A DNA stretch of 64,000 bases, taken from the NCBI GenBank assembly GCA_011033025.1, contig WFMF01000096.1, positions 124,001 through 188,000 of the forward strand, written 5' to 3'. How positions within the stretch are numbered: the first letter of the stretch is position 1; each line of letters opens with the position of its first letter. The notes under the pieces are model-generated. The model was given only the letters and a program-made list of their open reading frames with translations. It did not search any database and had not been told where the DNA came from. Of the stretch, positions 34,991-47,619 are shown piece after piece. The translations under genes were made by a program, and so were the position numbers. Source of the stretch: Beroe forskalii. Its lineage: Eukaryota; Ctenophora; Nuda; Beroida; Beroidae.

Positions 34991-37900
34991 AGTAATAAAT
35001 CCAATTACAGGCACCTCAAATATCATTATTATGTCAATGTTAATGACGTTATATATTTAAATGATGGCACAGGAGACAATATCAATGTAAATGAGTCAAT
35101 GATGAAAATTGGGACAATTTAAATGATGGGAATTGGGACTTCAAAACAAAAAATAGCTGTTTAAACCATATCCTTATCCAACAAAAGTAAAACTCAGTTT
35201 AGAATTGCTCAAGTTTACTCGCAAACACTCCAGCAAATTTTTGCACTATGATAAAGGTTGAATGCTGTCCTGAAAGAAAAATAAAACTCTCGTAGAGTCA
35301 TAGTAAAGTAGTAACAATGGCAACTTGACGGCTGAATAATAACTCAAGTCCATCCTTTTGATACACAAGGTGCCACACATTATGGCACACACGTAAAACT
35401 ACTTAACAATATAAATGGCTCAAAATTATTACTGCTTCTCATTCTGCCATTTCGTAGAAAAAAACCCCACAACTCCCCTTCCCTCCCCAAAGATATTGCC
35501 ACACAATGGACCAATGAGCTAGTGGAGTGAAGAAAGCTAGTGACAAAGGCAACACCCTTGGCGGCTTGATGTGTAATGTGACGGAAATATGCCGCTTGTT
35601 TTTATGTGTCAAAGGCCACAAAAGATCAGCTGACGGTACTGCTGAGACGGACGACAGGGGTGATAGAATGATCAATGACACTCGACGGAGCTTGTTCTTC
35701 TGGAGACAAGATGTTCGGCGTGTTTTCAAGTTGTGAGCTATTTTGTCTATGGGTTGGTAGCACGTGCTTTGTAATAACTGCTTGATGACCAATATATCCC
35801 GGGATGGTATGTCGCTGAGGGCTGCTAAAGTACTAAAGATAAGGGTGGATTGGAAAGTTAAGGGCGTGTTCACGTTCTGAAGGGGGGCAAGAGAGTATGG
35901 TGTTTGTGAGGGAAAGGAATTTTAAAGAATTTCGACTGTCACCATGCGCCATGAGCCACCATTTGTTATCTGGCACCATGTGCAATCATCTGTTTTCAGT
36001 CACCATGTGCCATCATTTGTCATAGAGCGCCATGTGCCATCAGCTGTCATCAAATGCCCATGGCCATCGCAGATAACGGGATAAAAGAAAACCGGACCAC
36101 TGGACTTTATTTGTCGGAGGAGAAGGAATGGGAAACTCCTTATATATTATTGTGGTGCACTGAACATCTCGTGACTAATGGAGCACTGGGGTACTCACAT
36201 ACGCATACTTACATACTTACATAGTACAGAATATTGGATTGTAATTATCAGTGCATCAGTACACGTTCCAACTTCCAGTATATCTGCTACATCTCTTCAT
36301 TACATTGAACTAGTTAATTAATAACTCTCCGGTTCTTGGAACATGATTTACTAGTAACCCATCGCTTAATCCGTCAAATGATGCCTCCATCGAATGATTT
36401 ATTCACTAATTCTCCTCTAATCTGCTAGAGTGATTCGCGGTCATTTTCATAGGCAGCTCCAGCTCTCCAGGAAACAACTTGTTACACTTTAATATTTTAC
36501 ATATGAAATAATGGTTTTATTGTTTTATTATTGCCAACTTACCAATTTTAATTTTAAATAAACCAACTCGATATGCAGATTTATCATGAAATCATATCCG
36601 TACATCCTTCCTTAACAACCTTTTGTGCATAAGTGAGTAACCGACAGTGATAGTTAATGATTATCATTAATTTATCATTACATAAGAACAATGTTTAATG
36701 CGCATCGAACCCGATCGAACAGTAATTCTATCAATGAATGCTCACTTGTAGAGTTGTAGAAAACTTAAAATAAGTAATATCTTGCTAACTTACGCGAATC
36801 GGATGTATGGAGACATCCGGAGACATGGCTATGATAACTTTCTTCCTTCATGTATGTGATTAGGTCGTGGCCTATTGTTAGATTTATCATCAATAAATGT
36901 TCCATCTATTTATAACTTTATATATTATATGTGTACTAAATGGTGGTGGTGCTCATTAACGTGCATAAATATTCAATTCACATGATATTGGACAATGGTG
37001 CTAACATATTTTAATTATAATGGTTCGATCATTACCCTCCTCAATAAACTGCTAATTATATAACTTTATGATGTCGGAATAGTTTAGTAATGAGCCATAC
37101 ATGCGGCGCAGTTCACGCTGGTCTGGCACTCATCATGTCTTGTGTGTGAATAGCTATTGTGCGTTATAACACTGATCAATTCATACTATAATGTGGACTG
37201 AGGTTTACTCTGATCATGCACATGCACTTTTTATCACACAAATATTGGATTGCATTCTCACTGTCGACCACATGATCACATAATTTGAATGTTATCCTAT
37301 GGACCTTATCACCCCACGCATGTGCATGAGGGGGAGGGTCGACCTATGATCTCTTTTTGTTAAGTTTTTGTCCAGTGATTTTTGGTAAAAACAATGAAAG
37401 AAAAAAGAAGTACGGTAAAGAAAAAAAAAGATTGTATGAGGTTATAACAGTACAGTTACAGTGTTATAACACTGTAACTCCAGGTTAGTGAAAGCTGCTC
37501 AGGGCAAAAGAGAGGACTTCATGGGAATTAGACAGGTATCGAATTTCTTTCGACACCAGCTTTCGACACCCAGTCTCTCTATTTTGTGTTCTGTAAACTC
37601 TGTGATTATTGACCGGCAGCCAGCTGATTATTTACCAGCCTACCACGGACCTTTATCCGTACATTTTACTGTGAAGTTATGAAGTTACCACATCATTCAA
37701 TAAATTATGGAGGGCAAATAATGGAATAGGCCGACAAATTGTCAAATATCTAAATATGCCTATAATTATAATTGAGACATTGAGAACAATATTTAGATCT
37801 TTGTCTGCATTGGCTGAAAAACGAAGAGGCAAAACAGAAACTGTTAGGTTTGACCAGATATTATTTTTGGTGAATTTCGTTAAATTGTTAATCAACGAAA

Positions 37901-40900
37901 AGCAATCCTTAATTCCTGACCACCGATAGAGCGGCTAGCTCTCTCTATATGTCTATAGCTCTGTAGAAGCCGGCTGTCAGTTGACACTGGTACACGTGGG
38001 TGTTTTGATGCTTTGATGGCACTTCCAACTATCCGGCTGCACCTGTTGTCACAGCCGCAACAAGCCCAGCCTTACATGTCTGTGTATTATAGCATCGGTA
38101 ATTTTAATGTGTCGCTTTTGAAGGGACAAGCTGCTACCCTCTCCCCAAACATAGCTATTCCTACGTCATCAGCGTGTCTCTTTGAACCATGATGATGACG
38201 CAACTTCCACCCGCCTGGGTTATTTGTCCACGGAATCTCATACAAAGTTTAACGTCAGTACACGTCACTCTGAGGATATAAAGCAACATCTGTACCGGCT
38301 GAGGGGAGCAATTTAGGCGGTGGGAAGCAACGTCACTGCCATTGTTTTCAATGCAGACAATTGATGTCGTCAAACCAGCTACACTCTGTGAGGGAGCTAA
38401 GCTGGGCGTTAACTACCAAGGGTTGGGAATGTGTCCCTGTATCCATTATCTGGAGATGTGTGTGTAGAATTCATCGGGTTTATAATAATGCCATGAAATC
38501 TAAATTGTGCTCTATTGAGAGAGAGAGTTTACGTCCACCTTCGAGTATGTTTGGGTCTCCTGCTGGCTGAGAAATGAGGAGTTTTTACTTCACTTCCCAC
38601 TGTTGTGGGTATTCAGTTAGGTATATATTTTTAAAACTTTCTTTTTGTACAGAATACACAGTAAAACAGTAAAATAACGGCTATTTTTGTACACATTTTC
38701 CTTAGAAAGTTACAAAAGAATGTAAAAATAGCACATGGACAAAATTCAGAGGAGTGAAATAATAGCTTGAGTACTGGCTGGGTTATTGGTCCTCTATTTA
38801 TAGTTTTTAGCTCATGGGCAGCTTTTCACAATAAAAATCTGAGAAATATAAATGTGAATCCTGTGATTTGAGCTGCTGGCTTGCGTTAGCTAACACCCAC
38901 TCATGATGAAGAGCACAGTTATCTGGCTGGTAACTGGTAAACCACCCCTCGTATATAAACGGTTTAGTGGTATAGGTTTATAATAATACGAGCTCTGCCA
39001 TCTGCTGGCATGTGTGTTTGAAAGTTCCAGCATGTTAAATGACCTTCCGGTGGTTATTAAAATCTCCATTTCTTCAGCAGTATTTATGTATTTATAGTAC
39101 TGTCAGGGGGCCTTTATTTATGTAAGTTAGTATACTTTAATACTTTAGTACGTTAGTAAATACTCGTGGTCTAGAAGCACCATTCCATGATATCTAGAGT
39201 ATTTACTGTATTTAATCACTTGGTAAGTAATTAAATGCACCCAATGCGGTTTTGAAGATGGTATCAATTATGCACCTGGTGCTGCCCCAGTGCTTTGTAA
39301 CCATTGATTTGTATTGTACATGATAGTATAGTATTGGGGCCATCCATAAAGCTTCAGGGTTGTCCGCAAAATCTCACAGACTTTCTAGACCCCTCTCCCT
39401 TACCCGCAATCCTACTCCTCGGACGTCAGCATTTTTCGAATAATTTATAAAACTGTGGAATCCCTTGTGAAAATACCGATAATAAAGGAGATAGTTCTAT
39501 CGAAATTTCTACAAACAAAACATGGAAGTCCACATTTGGCCAAGCACCCCTTCCCTCCTTCGTGTACAAACGTCCGCATTGGCCAGTCCCCTCTGCCTTC
39601 ATTGCGGAGAGCGGACGTCCTTCACCTACTTCTCTATCGGGGCTGACAGATCCAGTGAAATGAGAGTCTCGACTTGCGTCATACTGGAGTACTGACTACT
39701 GGAGGGTACTATGAATTTAGGGGACTGAGTCAATAGTCATTGATTTGATATCTCATTGACCCTTATTTAATCGGCTGGGCTTATAAAGTTATAACAAAAA
39801 CTGTGATATTTTTCCAAAGGGCTGCTTTAAAAAATTTAAAAAAGGCTGGTTAATGTCGGGCCAGTTGAATGAAAGGCCAATCAAGTTAGGTCAAAATATA
39901 AACTCTTATTACTTGGCTTATACAGTGTTTAATTCACTTGAATGTCATTAAATAGCATAACTCATATAATGACCTCAATCATCCTATTAGAGTATTAGAC
40001 CCGGATTTGTGTCTTTTGATGCAATTTATTGATTATCAATGGGTTTTGGTTTGTTATTTTATTAGAACATGAAATCCTTGATATGGCAACAACTAGGAAG
40101 AAAATGTCGGTGTAACAAAGGCTGATTAAAAATGGGCCAGTTTAATTAAGGCCAAAACAGCAATAATAAGGTATACGTCCAATTGACTAAAAATGCCTGG
40201 TTTTCTAATAATCTATATCAACATAATTTTATCCTAGTATATTAAATCTATGAGCATGTTAAGAGCATGATGTTAATTTATGAGCATGTTATGAGCATGA
40301 TGTTATTTTATTACTTTCTTTGTTATCATTTTCGCCTACTACTATAAACTTATAAAGACATAAAGACATGGACTGATCAGGGTACAGCAATTCTGTACTG
40401 TGGTTAGTAGATAAAAATATTTGATGATTTAAAGAGAGTATACTGGATTAGCATCTGATAAAACTCAAAACCTACAAGAGACCCCACAAGTTGCTTAAAT
40501 CCTCTGATCCTCAATCTTTGCCGTGCCTAAGTGGATGTTACGTCACCACCATTGTTCAAAATGGAGCGTCAATGACAGGAGACTGCTGATATTCTTTACT
40601 TGAGGTCTTGTGACCTTAAACCACAATGGTATGATACATCGTGCAGCTATTTACCTAGCAAAACATTAGTATCATGATAGTCTCATAATAATGTTTGAAT
40701 CCTCGTGTTTGATTTGGAGATATGTTTTGTTCTCAAAAACAACGACAACTATGTTTAAATTTCATGGAATGCACTTAATTGAGCTTCATTAGTACTTGCC
40801 ATCATATGCCAATTCTTCATGATCAATCGATCTATAGTAGAAGAATTCAGAGCTACTCTAATAACCTAATAGTAAGTTGTACATTCCACACTTCAAACAG

Positions 40901-41218
40901 AGCCAGAGGGCCACCATATTATTCTCCCTTTTTCTTTGTAAAAGCGCTCCGAAAGGAAGAAGTGCACTTCAATAATGGAATATAATGTACAAATGGTGGT
41001 CGCGGCGTCGTGCCTCACTGATCATGTGGCACTGCACTTCACCTAGTGAGCAGCACATTGAAGTGATAATTCCACATGTGAGCTGTGTGTGAGTGCTGTG
41101 TTTTGTAATTATACTATGCGCTCTGAGAGACGGAGTGAGATTTTAGCTGTAATTATAGCACTCTCCGATCATTCCCCTCCTCGAGTTAGTGAAGTGTGAG
41201 GGAAGTGCGAGTATGAGT
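34991..41218. other. Intergenic, no gene recognised
   Basis: AT-rich sequence without a supported gene. A degenerate array of CACCATGTGCCATCATTTGT units (about 30 bp) lies at about 35936-36062. Related short stretches GGGCCAGTT-AAT-AAGGCC occur near 39858 and 40133, and a similar one near 60330. The minus frame 35439-35873 (144 codons) has no recognised motif and is not called. Confidence 0.4.
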
Positions 41219-41990
41219 GTGTGCAAGTGTTTGGTCGAGTGTACACGGTGCAACGCACTGCTAGTGTTTGGTCGAGTGTACACGGTGCAACGCACAACAA
41301 GTGTTTGGTCGAGTGTACACGGTGCAACGCACTGCTAGTGTTTGATCGAGTGTACACGGTGCAACGCACTGCAAGTGTTTGGTCGAGTGTACACGGTGCA
41401 ACGCACTGCAAGTGTATAGTGTACACGGTGCAACGCACTGCTAGTGTTTGGTCGAGTGTACACGGTGCAACGCACTGCTAGTGTTTGGTCGAGTGTACAC
41501 GGTGCAACGCACTGCGAGTGCTTGGTCGAGTGTACACGGTGCAACGCAATGCAAGTGTTTGGTCGAGTGTACACGGTGCAACGCACTGCGAGTGCTTGGT
41601 CGAGTGTACACGGTGCAACGCACTGCAAGTGTATAGTTTACACGGTGCAACGCACTGCTAGTGTTTGGTCTAGTGTACACGGTGCAACGCACTGCTAGTG
41701 TTTGGTCGAGTGTACACGGTGCAACGCTCTGCTAGTGTTTGGTCGAGTGTACACGGTGCAACGCACAACAAGTGTTCGGTCGAATGTACACGGTGCAACG
41801 CACTGCAAGTGTATAGTGTACACGGTGCAACGCACTGCTAGTGTTTGGTCGAGTGTACACGGTGCAACGCACTGCTAGTGTTTGGTCGAGTGTACGCGGT
41901 GCAGCGCACTGCTAGTGTTTGGTCGAGTGTACACGGTGCAACGCACTGCTAGTGTACAGTGTACACGGTGCAACGCACTGCAAGTGTGTG
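41219..41990. repeat. 37-bp minisatellite, about 20 copies
   Basis: The unit is GTGTACACGGTGCAACGCAC + TGCTAGTGTTTGGTCGA, with the palindrome GTGTACAC in every copy. Shorter variant units (AGTGTATAGTGTACAC junction) recur at about 41412, 41632, 41812 and 41952. Variants such as CACAACAAG and CTGCGAGTGCTTGG appear more than once, which points to duplication of multi-unit blocks. Open frames across it are repeat-derived. Confidence 0.95.
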
Positions 41991-43995
41991 AGTGTGTACA
42001 ATGTTCATCCGTTTGAGTGTGTCTGAGGGGGGACCATGGTAAAGTGAGAAATAGAAAGTGTTGCTCATACATAGCTGCAATGATAATGATGTTGCACAAC
42101 TTTGTGACAGGTCGTAGATTGAAACGTATTGGAATAAGTAGCCGGGTTATTAACTATATGTGATATACCAAAGCTGTCTATTTCAAGTGTCAGGGAGAGT
42201 GAGAGTGTGAATGTGGGTATACTCAGTTCAATGTACAGTGTGTATTATTATCATCGGTATTATGATATTCAAACTGTGATATTGAATAATATTGAATACC
42301 AGTTACTCCTGAAAGTCTAAACTGACCCCGTTTCATCACATAAAACACCCTGCTTGTAAGCTTGTAAGGGCCTAACGATTGTTCAATTCCATCTAGACTG
42401 GTTTCTCACCCACCGCACTCATCCCAATATTCCTGGCACCGTAAATGATGAAACTGCTAAAGGCAATACAATAAGTATTACCACCACTTTATCTGTTGCT
42501 GTATACTATTTTCTCTCTAACTACCATGTCTAGTGGTCTAGATAAGTTCTATACAGCCCATTTTACTTTATTCAGAGCTCGTTGTAGTGAGACAGTGAAG
42601 ACACACATAAAAGGTCCTGGTGGGTTGTTATCCCTTCCCCCACAATAGCGAGTCTCTCCCCCTGTACATGCCATAAAGGATCCGGGTGTTTATTGCCGTA
42701 GTTGTTTAACCGCTTTAATAACCACACTATAAACAGCTTAAACACAATACCCACAACACGCTGCACACGAAGCGTTGGCAGTCTAACATGACGTCATGAC
42801 CATAGGTTGGAGTAGTGAAGTGATGATATCAAGATGCCGTCTTTGTATTTCCTGGGAAGCCTTTATAATATGCTGGTAAAAGTCCACATTCTCATTGAGA
42901 AGACTAATTGTGAGCAGACGTAGTGCTTTGTGTGCCTGGGCGGTTTTAATGGGCAATTATTAACTTCATCCCAACTCCACTGTATTTGTGTGCACTCAGG
43001 CGGTGTCGCTCAGCGATCAGCATTAACTGCTCTGCGTTATTATAAAACTGAAATCTCGTACACTTAAAATACACAAGTTTAGTCTTTCTAGACCTTATTG
43101 AAATGCTCATCATTATATAAGTATATAGTTAGATAAGTTCTCAAGGATTTAAGTATTCCCAACCATTTCTAAATTCATTTCAGTTTACTGTGAACTTCCG
43201 TAACTCATAAACTTAGCAGTACCAAATACCAATTACTAAATAAGGTGTTTACTGTTTGTAAACGTGTAGCATGACTTACTGGTAAAATACATCATTTAAA
43301 ACTAGAGAGTGGCTCAGCGAATGGAAAGGTGTCATTTTGAGCCAGGAAATGGAACAATCAACCTTTGTCAGACGACTTTCAATGTTCACGGTCAACCTTC
43401 TTATTGACTTCACACCTTTTATGACAACTTTCGTATTGAATTGTGAACTTTGAGAAATTGATCCTGATTTACGTATAAATTTGACGTTACTCCCATATGG
43501 ACCCACAGATTAAAAGTAACGTTTCCCTCATACGGACGACTCACAGTGAAGTCAGTTAATAGACCCCTTCACTGGGCTTATAATCTACTGGAATGATGGA
43601 ATGTGGTTAAACCCTTCAGTAGCTCAGTGGTCACCTCATTAGTGTTTGGTGACAGTACATGTCAATATAGTTGCTGTACACTGCGCAAGCAATTCTGTAA
43701 CTCCGTACACTTGTATACAGGGACTATGCAGTTAATAATGTGCTCCCAAGGACAGTCATTTAATTACATTCATAAGATGGTGCATGATTTGGGGATTTTT
43801 CGAAAAAACAAAAAAAAACATTTTTTGCTCCACAAAACTTTCACCAATCATGTGCACTAAATTTTTGTCAGCAAATCAATCATCTACCTCTATGATGATG
43901 CAAATTTTGGAGTTCGTCCCTCGTATAGAAACATGGTAGTTCAATTGCCAGTAAAACAAATCACATGGCGAGGCACAGTTTAAGAGTTTAGCATC
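41991..43995. other. Intergenic, no gene recognised
   Basis: No gene, RNA or clear transposon was recognised. Short reading frames (63-85 codons) lack family motifs. Confidence 0.4.
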
Positions 43996-44074
43996 ATGCC
44001 AGATGTGGAAATGACTAAATGGGCGAATAACTTTGCTGAGGAGACAGTGCATTCTTCACGAGTGAGAAATATCG
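43996..44074 (+). CDS. Possible orphan first coding exon
   Basis: An ATG at 43996 opens a 26-codon frame (MPDVEMTKWANNFAEE..., ending RNIG) that runs into a good donor, ATCG|GTAAGC. Composition looks coding, but no downstream exon on the + strand was found and no family is recognised. It could be the start of a gene whose other exons I missed, or chance. Confidence 0.22.
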
Positions 44075-44165
44075 GTAAGCATATTTTTATCTACCTATAT
44101 ACTTTTTTCTGCAGCCATATCCGTAAAAGTAGTTATGTTGAAAAGTGAACAAAAGGTACGGGTGT

Positions 44166-44330
44166 ACGACATTTCATCTCGGTACACTTCATCCCCCCGT
44201 CCTGACCCTAACCGTAACTCTAACCGTACCTGGAACCCTAACTCAAACCCATACCCTAACCCTAAAGGTCTAAACCTAGCCCAGACCCTAACCTTTGCGT
44301 AAAATCGACATAGTTCGAGATGAAGTGTCG
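44166..44330. mobile_element. Small inverted-repeat element with telomere-like core
   Basis: ACGACATTTCATCTCG (44166-44181) and the near-complement CGAGATGAAGTGTCGT (about 44310-44325) flank a degenerate CCCTAA-type array (CCCTAACCGTAACTCTAACC ... ACCCATACCCTAACCCTAAA). The arrangement suggests a non-autonomous element with a telomere-like interior rather than a relic chromosome end. Confidence 0.6.
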
Positions 44331-45381
44331 TGAGATAAAATGTCCGTTCCCCACTGAAACATAGGGAGAACAGGTAAAATTTTGTGGTAACATGAAGGGG
44401 TCGCCCGTCTTGATTTTGAAATATGACCTCCACTAAGAATGTACCTCAGATTGTCGACTTCCTCGAAGCTTCTTTCGAATCATATTGGGACTGAGACCTT
44501 CGAACCAGTCTCCATTTATGAGTTTATGGATGGATTTACGAGCGATTTCTTTTTTGAGTATGAGGTAGGAAACGCAATTTAGGATTATCAAATTATCAAT
44601 ATTGGACAGAGTGCTATTTAAATCGAGTGTAGATCCGAGCGTCAAACTCATAGTCCCGTCAACTTGGAGCCGGTCTGAAACAGTGAAACGAACTGGGGTA
44701 TTGCTATGCGGGTGACGGCAATAGCCTTTGTCTGACCACATGAAACCAAAGTCCCGCTACATTTGTTGAGGACTTTGAGGTTATTTGGAGGGGGCTACAA
44801 TGTCGATATACACGCTACCTTCAATCGTCGTCATTAGCATTGAAAACCACGCCCACATTACAGTAGGTATTTGCAAAATACCATTTCGCTGAATTCTGCC
44901 TTTGATTATATCAACTGTAATCCAGGGTAACAAGTAAGTGGCTTTCAGCTAGGAGGTTCACATAAGTGAGATTGTGCATATGCGACTCAAAATAGTTTTA
45001 CAGTTACGCTCGAACTCAGGAATGTTAATGCATCCTTGCCTTGTGCACAACTTGATCAGTTCCGGACCGGATCAAAATAGTACGAGATGACGCAGGTAAG
45101 ATGTCTCATGTAAAATAGAAACATCGACACAGGTGTTCTACTCACTGACCAGATACATATCGCTAAATCTTTACAGAGTAGTGCTAAAAACGATGGAACA
45201 AAAAATTGGGGCTTGATGAGTTGCTGCGTTTCTTGAGAATGAAATTCGATCACTTGGAAATTGGAATGTGTTTCCCATCTTTAACGGGGTATTTTACATT
45301 TGCGTCCCAACATACCATGTACAAACAGCTTACTATAGATTTGCTACACACAGCTTATAGCTGTTGTTTTACACCGTGTTC
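44331..45381. other. Intergenic; one unexplained reading frame
   Basis: The minus frame 44433-44741 (102 codons, with GLSPNMIRKKLRGSRQ) has a plausible composition but no recognised domain and no clear splice partner. Nothing else is seen. Confidence 0.3.
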
Positions 45382-45770
45382 ATAGTGATTAGTGAACAGC
45401 TCTCCACTCGAGTACAGTGCAGCAGCTAACACAAATTAATTTTCTGGGTAACGGGGCAGCCCTGTTATTTAGCACAAATCCAGTCCAGGAATAATTATAG
45501 GACTTGATGGAAGGCGCGGACTTTTGTAAAATTGATATGTATGCGCGTGAAATAATGAACTCGGCACGCGCCGCGGTCAGTCTCGGCTGTCGCCTCGACC
45601 AGTAAGTTGCATACGGTCACCACTTCGAGCGCGCGCATTTTACCGTGCGCGTGATTAGTGAACAGCTCTCCATAGGTGTTGCAGCAGCTAACACGCGCGC
45701 GGCGCTTCCCCTGTTATTTAGCGCGCCGCGCAACGCAGGAATAATTATCGGACTTGATGGAAGGCGCGTG
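45382..45770. repeat. Direct duplication with CpG-rich block differences
   Basis: GTGATTAGTGAACAGCTCTC starts both copies (45384 and 45650), and GGACTTGATGGAAGGCGCG ends both (about 45500 and 45750). Between shared segments the second copy carries blocks such as ACGCGCGCGGCGC and GCGCGCCGCGCAACG where the first has ordinary AT-rich sequence. It sits directly upstream of the 45959-46218 foldback. Confidence 0.65.
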
Positions 45771-45958
45771 CCATGCAGTACTGCTTCGCGCGTGAAACTC
45801 TGATAATCGCGCCGGGTCAAAACGCGCAGGATTTTCAATTCCACGACCGCGCGCCGCGCGCCATTTTTCCATGGGAACACGACCCTCCAAATTTGCGCGG
45901 CGCGCTTCCCCAGAACAGGGAATGGGTGAAATCCATATACTTAAAACAATATTGATCG

Positions 45959-46218
45959 CACGATAATCGTTTGAAGATGTTGCCAGACGTCCGCGTCGTC
46001 TGACCCCCTCCGCGCTCGCGCTTGTCTGACGTCGCCCTAGTCGTGGCGCGCGCGCGAGGGGGTCAGACAACTCCGCGCGCGCATTTGGCAATGAAAATGA
46101 TATTTTATCATTGCATTTTCTAATTTCTATTGCCAGACGCGTGCGCACGAAGGGGCCAGGCATGAACGATGTGACAAGCTGACAACGTCTGGCAACATTT
46201 TCAAACGATTATCGTGTG
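45959..46218. mobile_element. 260-bp GC-rich foldback element
   Basis: Left terminus CACGATAATCGTTTGAAGAT + GTTGCCAGACGT (45959-45990) pairs with ACGTCTGGCAAC + ATTTTCAAACGATTATCGTG at the right (about 46187-46218) with one mismatch. An inner pair, GTCTGACCCCCT / AGGGGGTCAGAC, is shared with the element family at 1.9 kb. The minus-strand frames through it are CpG-rich noise. Confidence 0.75.
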
Positions 46219-47095
46219 ATTGTCGTTTTTACATTTCATGCAATTATTGTAAATTGAAGTTTTTCAACAATTTGAATTATCGAGCGATAGATGTTTTTAA
46301 ACGACTACCGTGCGATTGTTGTTTTTAACGATTAATATCGTGCGATTAATGTCGCTTTTAACGATTATCGTGCGAAATGCGATTGTCGTTTCAACGATTA
46401 TCGTGTACGATTGTCGTTTTAACGATTAATTTTAAACGACTATCGTGCGATTATCGTTTAGTTTTACTTTTAACGATTATCGCTTTGAATGATTATCGCT
46501 TTGAACGATCATCGTTTTTAACGATCATCGGTTTTAACGATTATCGTTCTTAACGATTATCGTTTTTAACGATTATCGTTTTTACCGATTATCGTTTTAA
46601 CGATTATCGTTTTTACCGATTATCGTTTTTACCGATTATCGTTTTTAACGATTATCGTTTTTAACGATTATCGTTTTTAACGATTATCGTTTTTAACGAT
46701 TATCGTTTTTAACGATTATCGTTTTTAACGATTATCGTTTTTAACGATTATCGTTTTTAACGATTATCGTTTTTAACGATTATCGTTCTTAACGATTATC
46801 GTTTTTAACGATTATCGTTTTTAACGATTATCGTTTTTAACGATTATCGTTTTTAACGATTATCGTTTTTAACGATTATCGTTTTTAACGATTATCGTTT
46901 TTAACGATTATTGTTTTTAACGATTATCGTTTTTAACGATTATCGTTTTTAACGATTATCATTTTTAACGATTATCGTTCTTAACGATTATCGTTTTTAA
47001 CGATTATCGTTTTTAACGATTATCGTTTTAACGATCATCTGTTTCAACGATTATCGTTTTAATGATTATCGTAAGATTGTCGATTTTAACGATAA
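46219..47095. repeat. 16-bp satellite TTTTTAACGATTATCG
   Basis: About 45-50 units, divergent at both edges and nearly perfect from about 46540 to 47020. Each unit contains CGATTATCG, which is the terminal sequence of the adjoining foldback element. Confidence 0.93.
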
Positions 47096-47337
47096 ATTTT
47101 TCAAAAACGATAAAGAATTATGATTATGAAAAGAACTAATGAAATGAATTTTTGAAAAACAATTTTGGAGCATTATATATTTATCAGAATCATTACAATT
47201 TTCAAGAGACAAGAATCATTGAAGTAACCCTTTCGTTCGCACGCCCTAACTCAAAGATTTCGATAAGTCTGACAATTGATTCAAAGTGCAAAAAAAGAAG
47301 TAGATAAAAAACAATTATCTATTGGGGCGGGGGTAAG

Positions 47338-47440
47338 GCAAACTTTGGCAAACTTTGGCAAACTTTGGCAAACACTTTTTTTTGGCAAACTCCTAAATTT
47401 AGGGATTAATTTGCCAAAGTTTGCCAAAGTTTGCCAAAAA
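47338..47440. repeat. Hairpin of tandem CAAACTTTGG units
   Basis: Several GGCAAACTTT units (47338-47370) are followed about 40 nt later by complementary AAAGTTTGCC units (47412-47440). It forms a foldback whose arms are themselves tandem repeats. A small CTAAATTTAG palindrome lies in the loop. Confidence 0.75.
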
Positions 47441-47619
47441 TTACATGACTTATCAAAACATTTGTAAGAATTTTTTCACTTGAATAAGTGTCAGATGGTA
47501 ATCCAATGTCTTATCTATAGACTTATCAACATTCAAAGAAACGAAAAAGGCATCAGTTAGTAATTGAGTAAAGGATCGAGGTGATCTATATTGGTATAAA
47601 AAGATTAATTTTAAACCAG

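Noticed and set aside
35439-35873. 144-codon minus-strand frame
   Set aside because: No recognised domain, no splice partner and average composition. It is the length expected occasionally by chance in 64 kb.
41169-42099. Multiple open frames of CTLDQTLAVRCTVYT or WSSVHGATHC repeats
   Set aside because: Products of the 37-bp minisatellite, open on both strands because the unit lacks stops.
44433-44741. 102-codon minus-strand frame with GLSPNMIRKKLRGSRQ
   Set aside because: Looks mildly coding but has no homology I recognise and no consistent splice sites on either side.
45617-46163. 149-codon and 87-codon minus-strand frames
   Set aside because: They run through CpG-rich foldback DNA where stops are rare by composition. 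No family motif is present.
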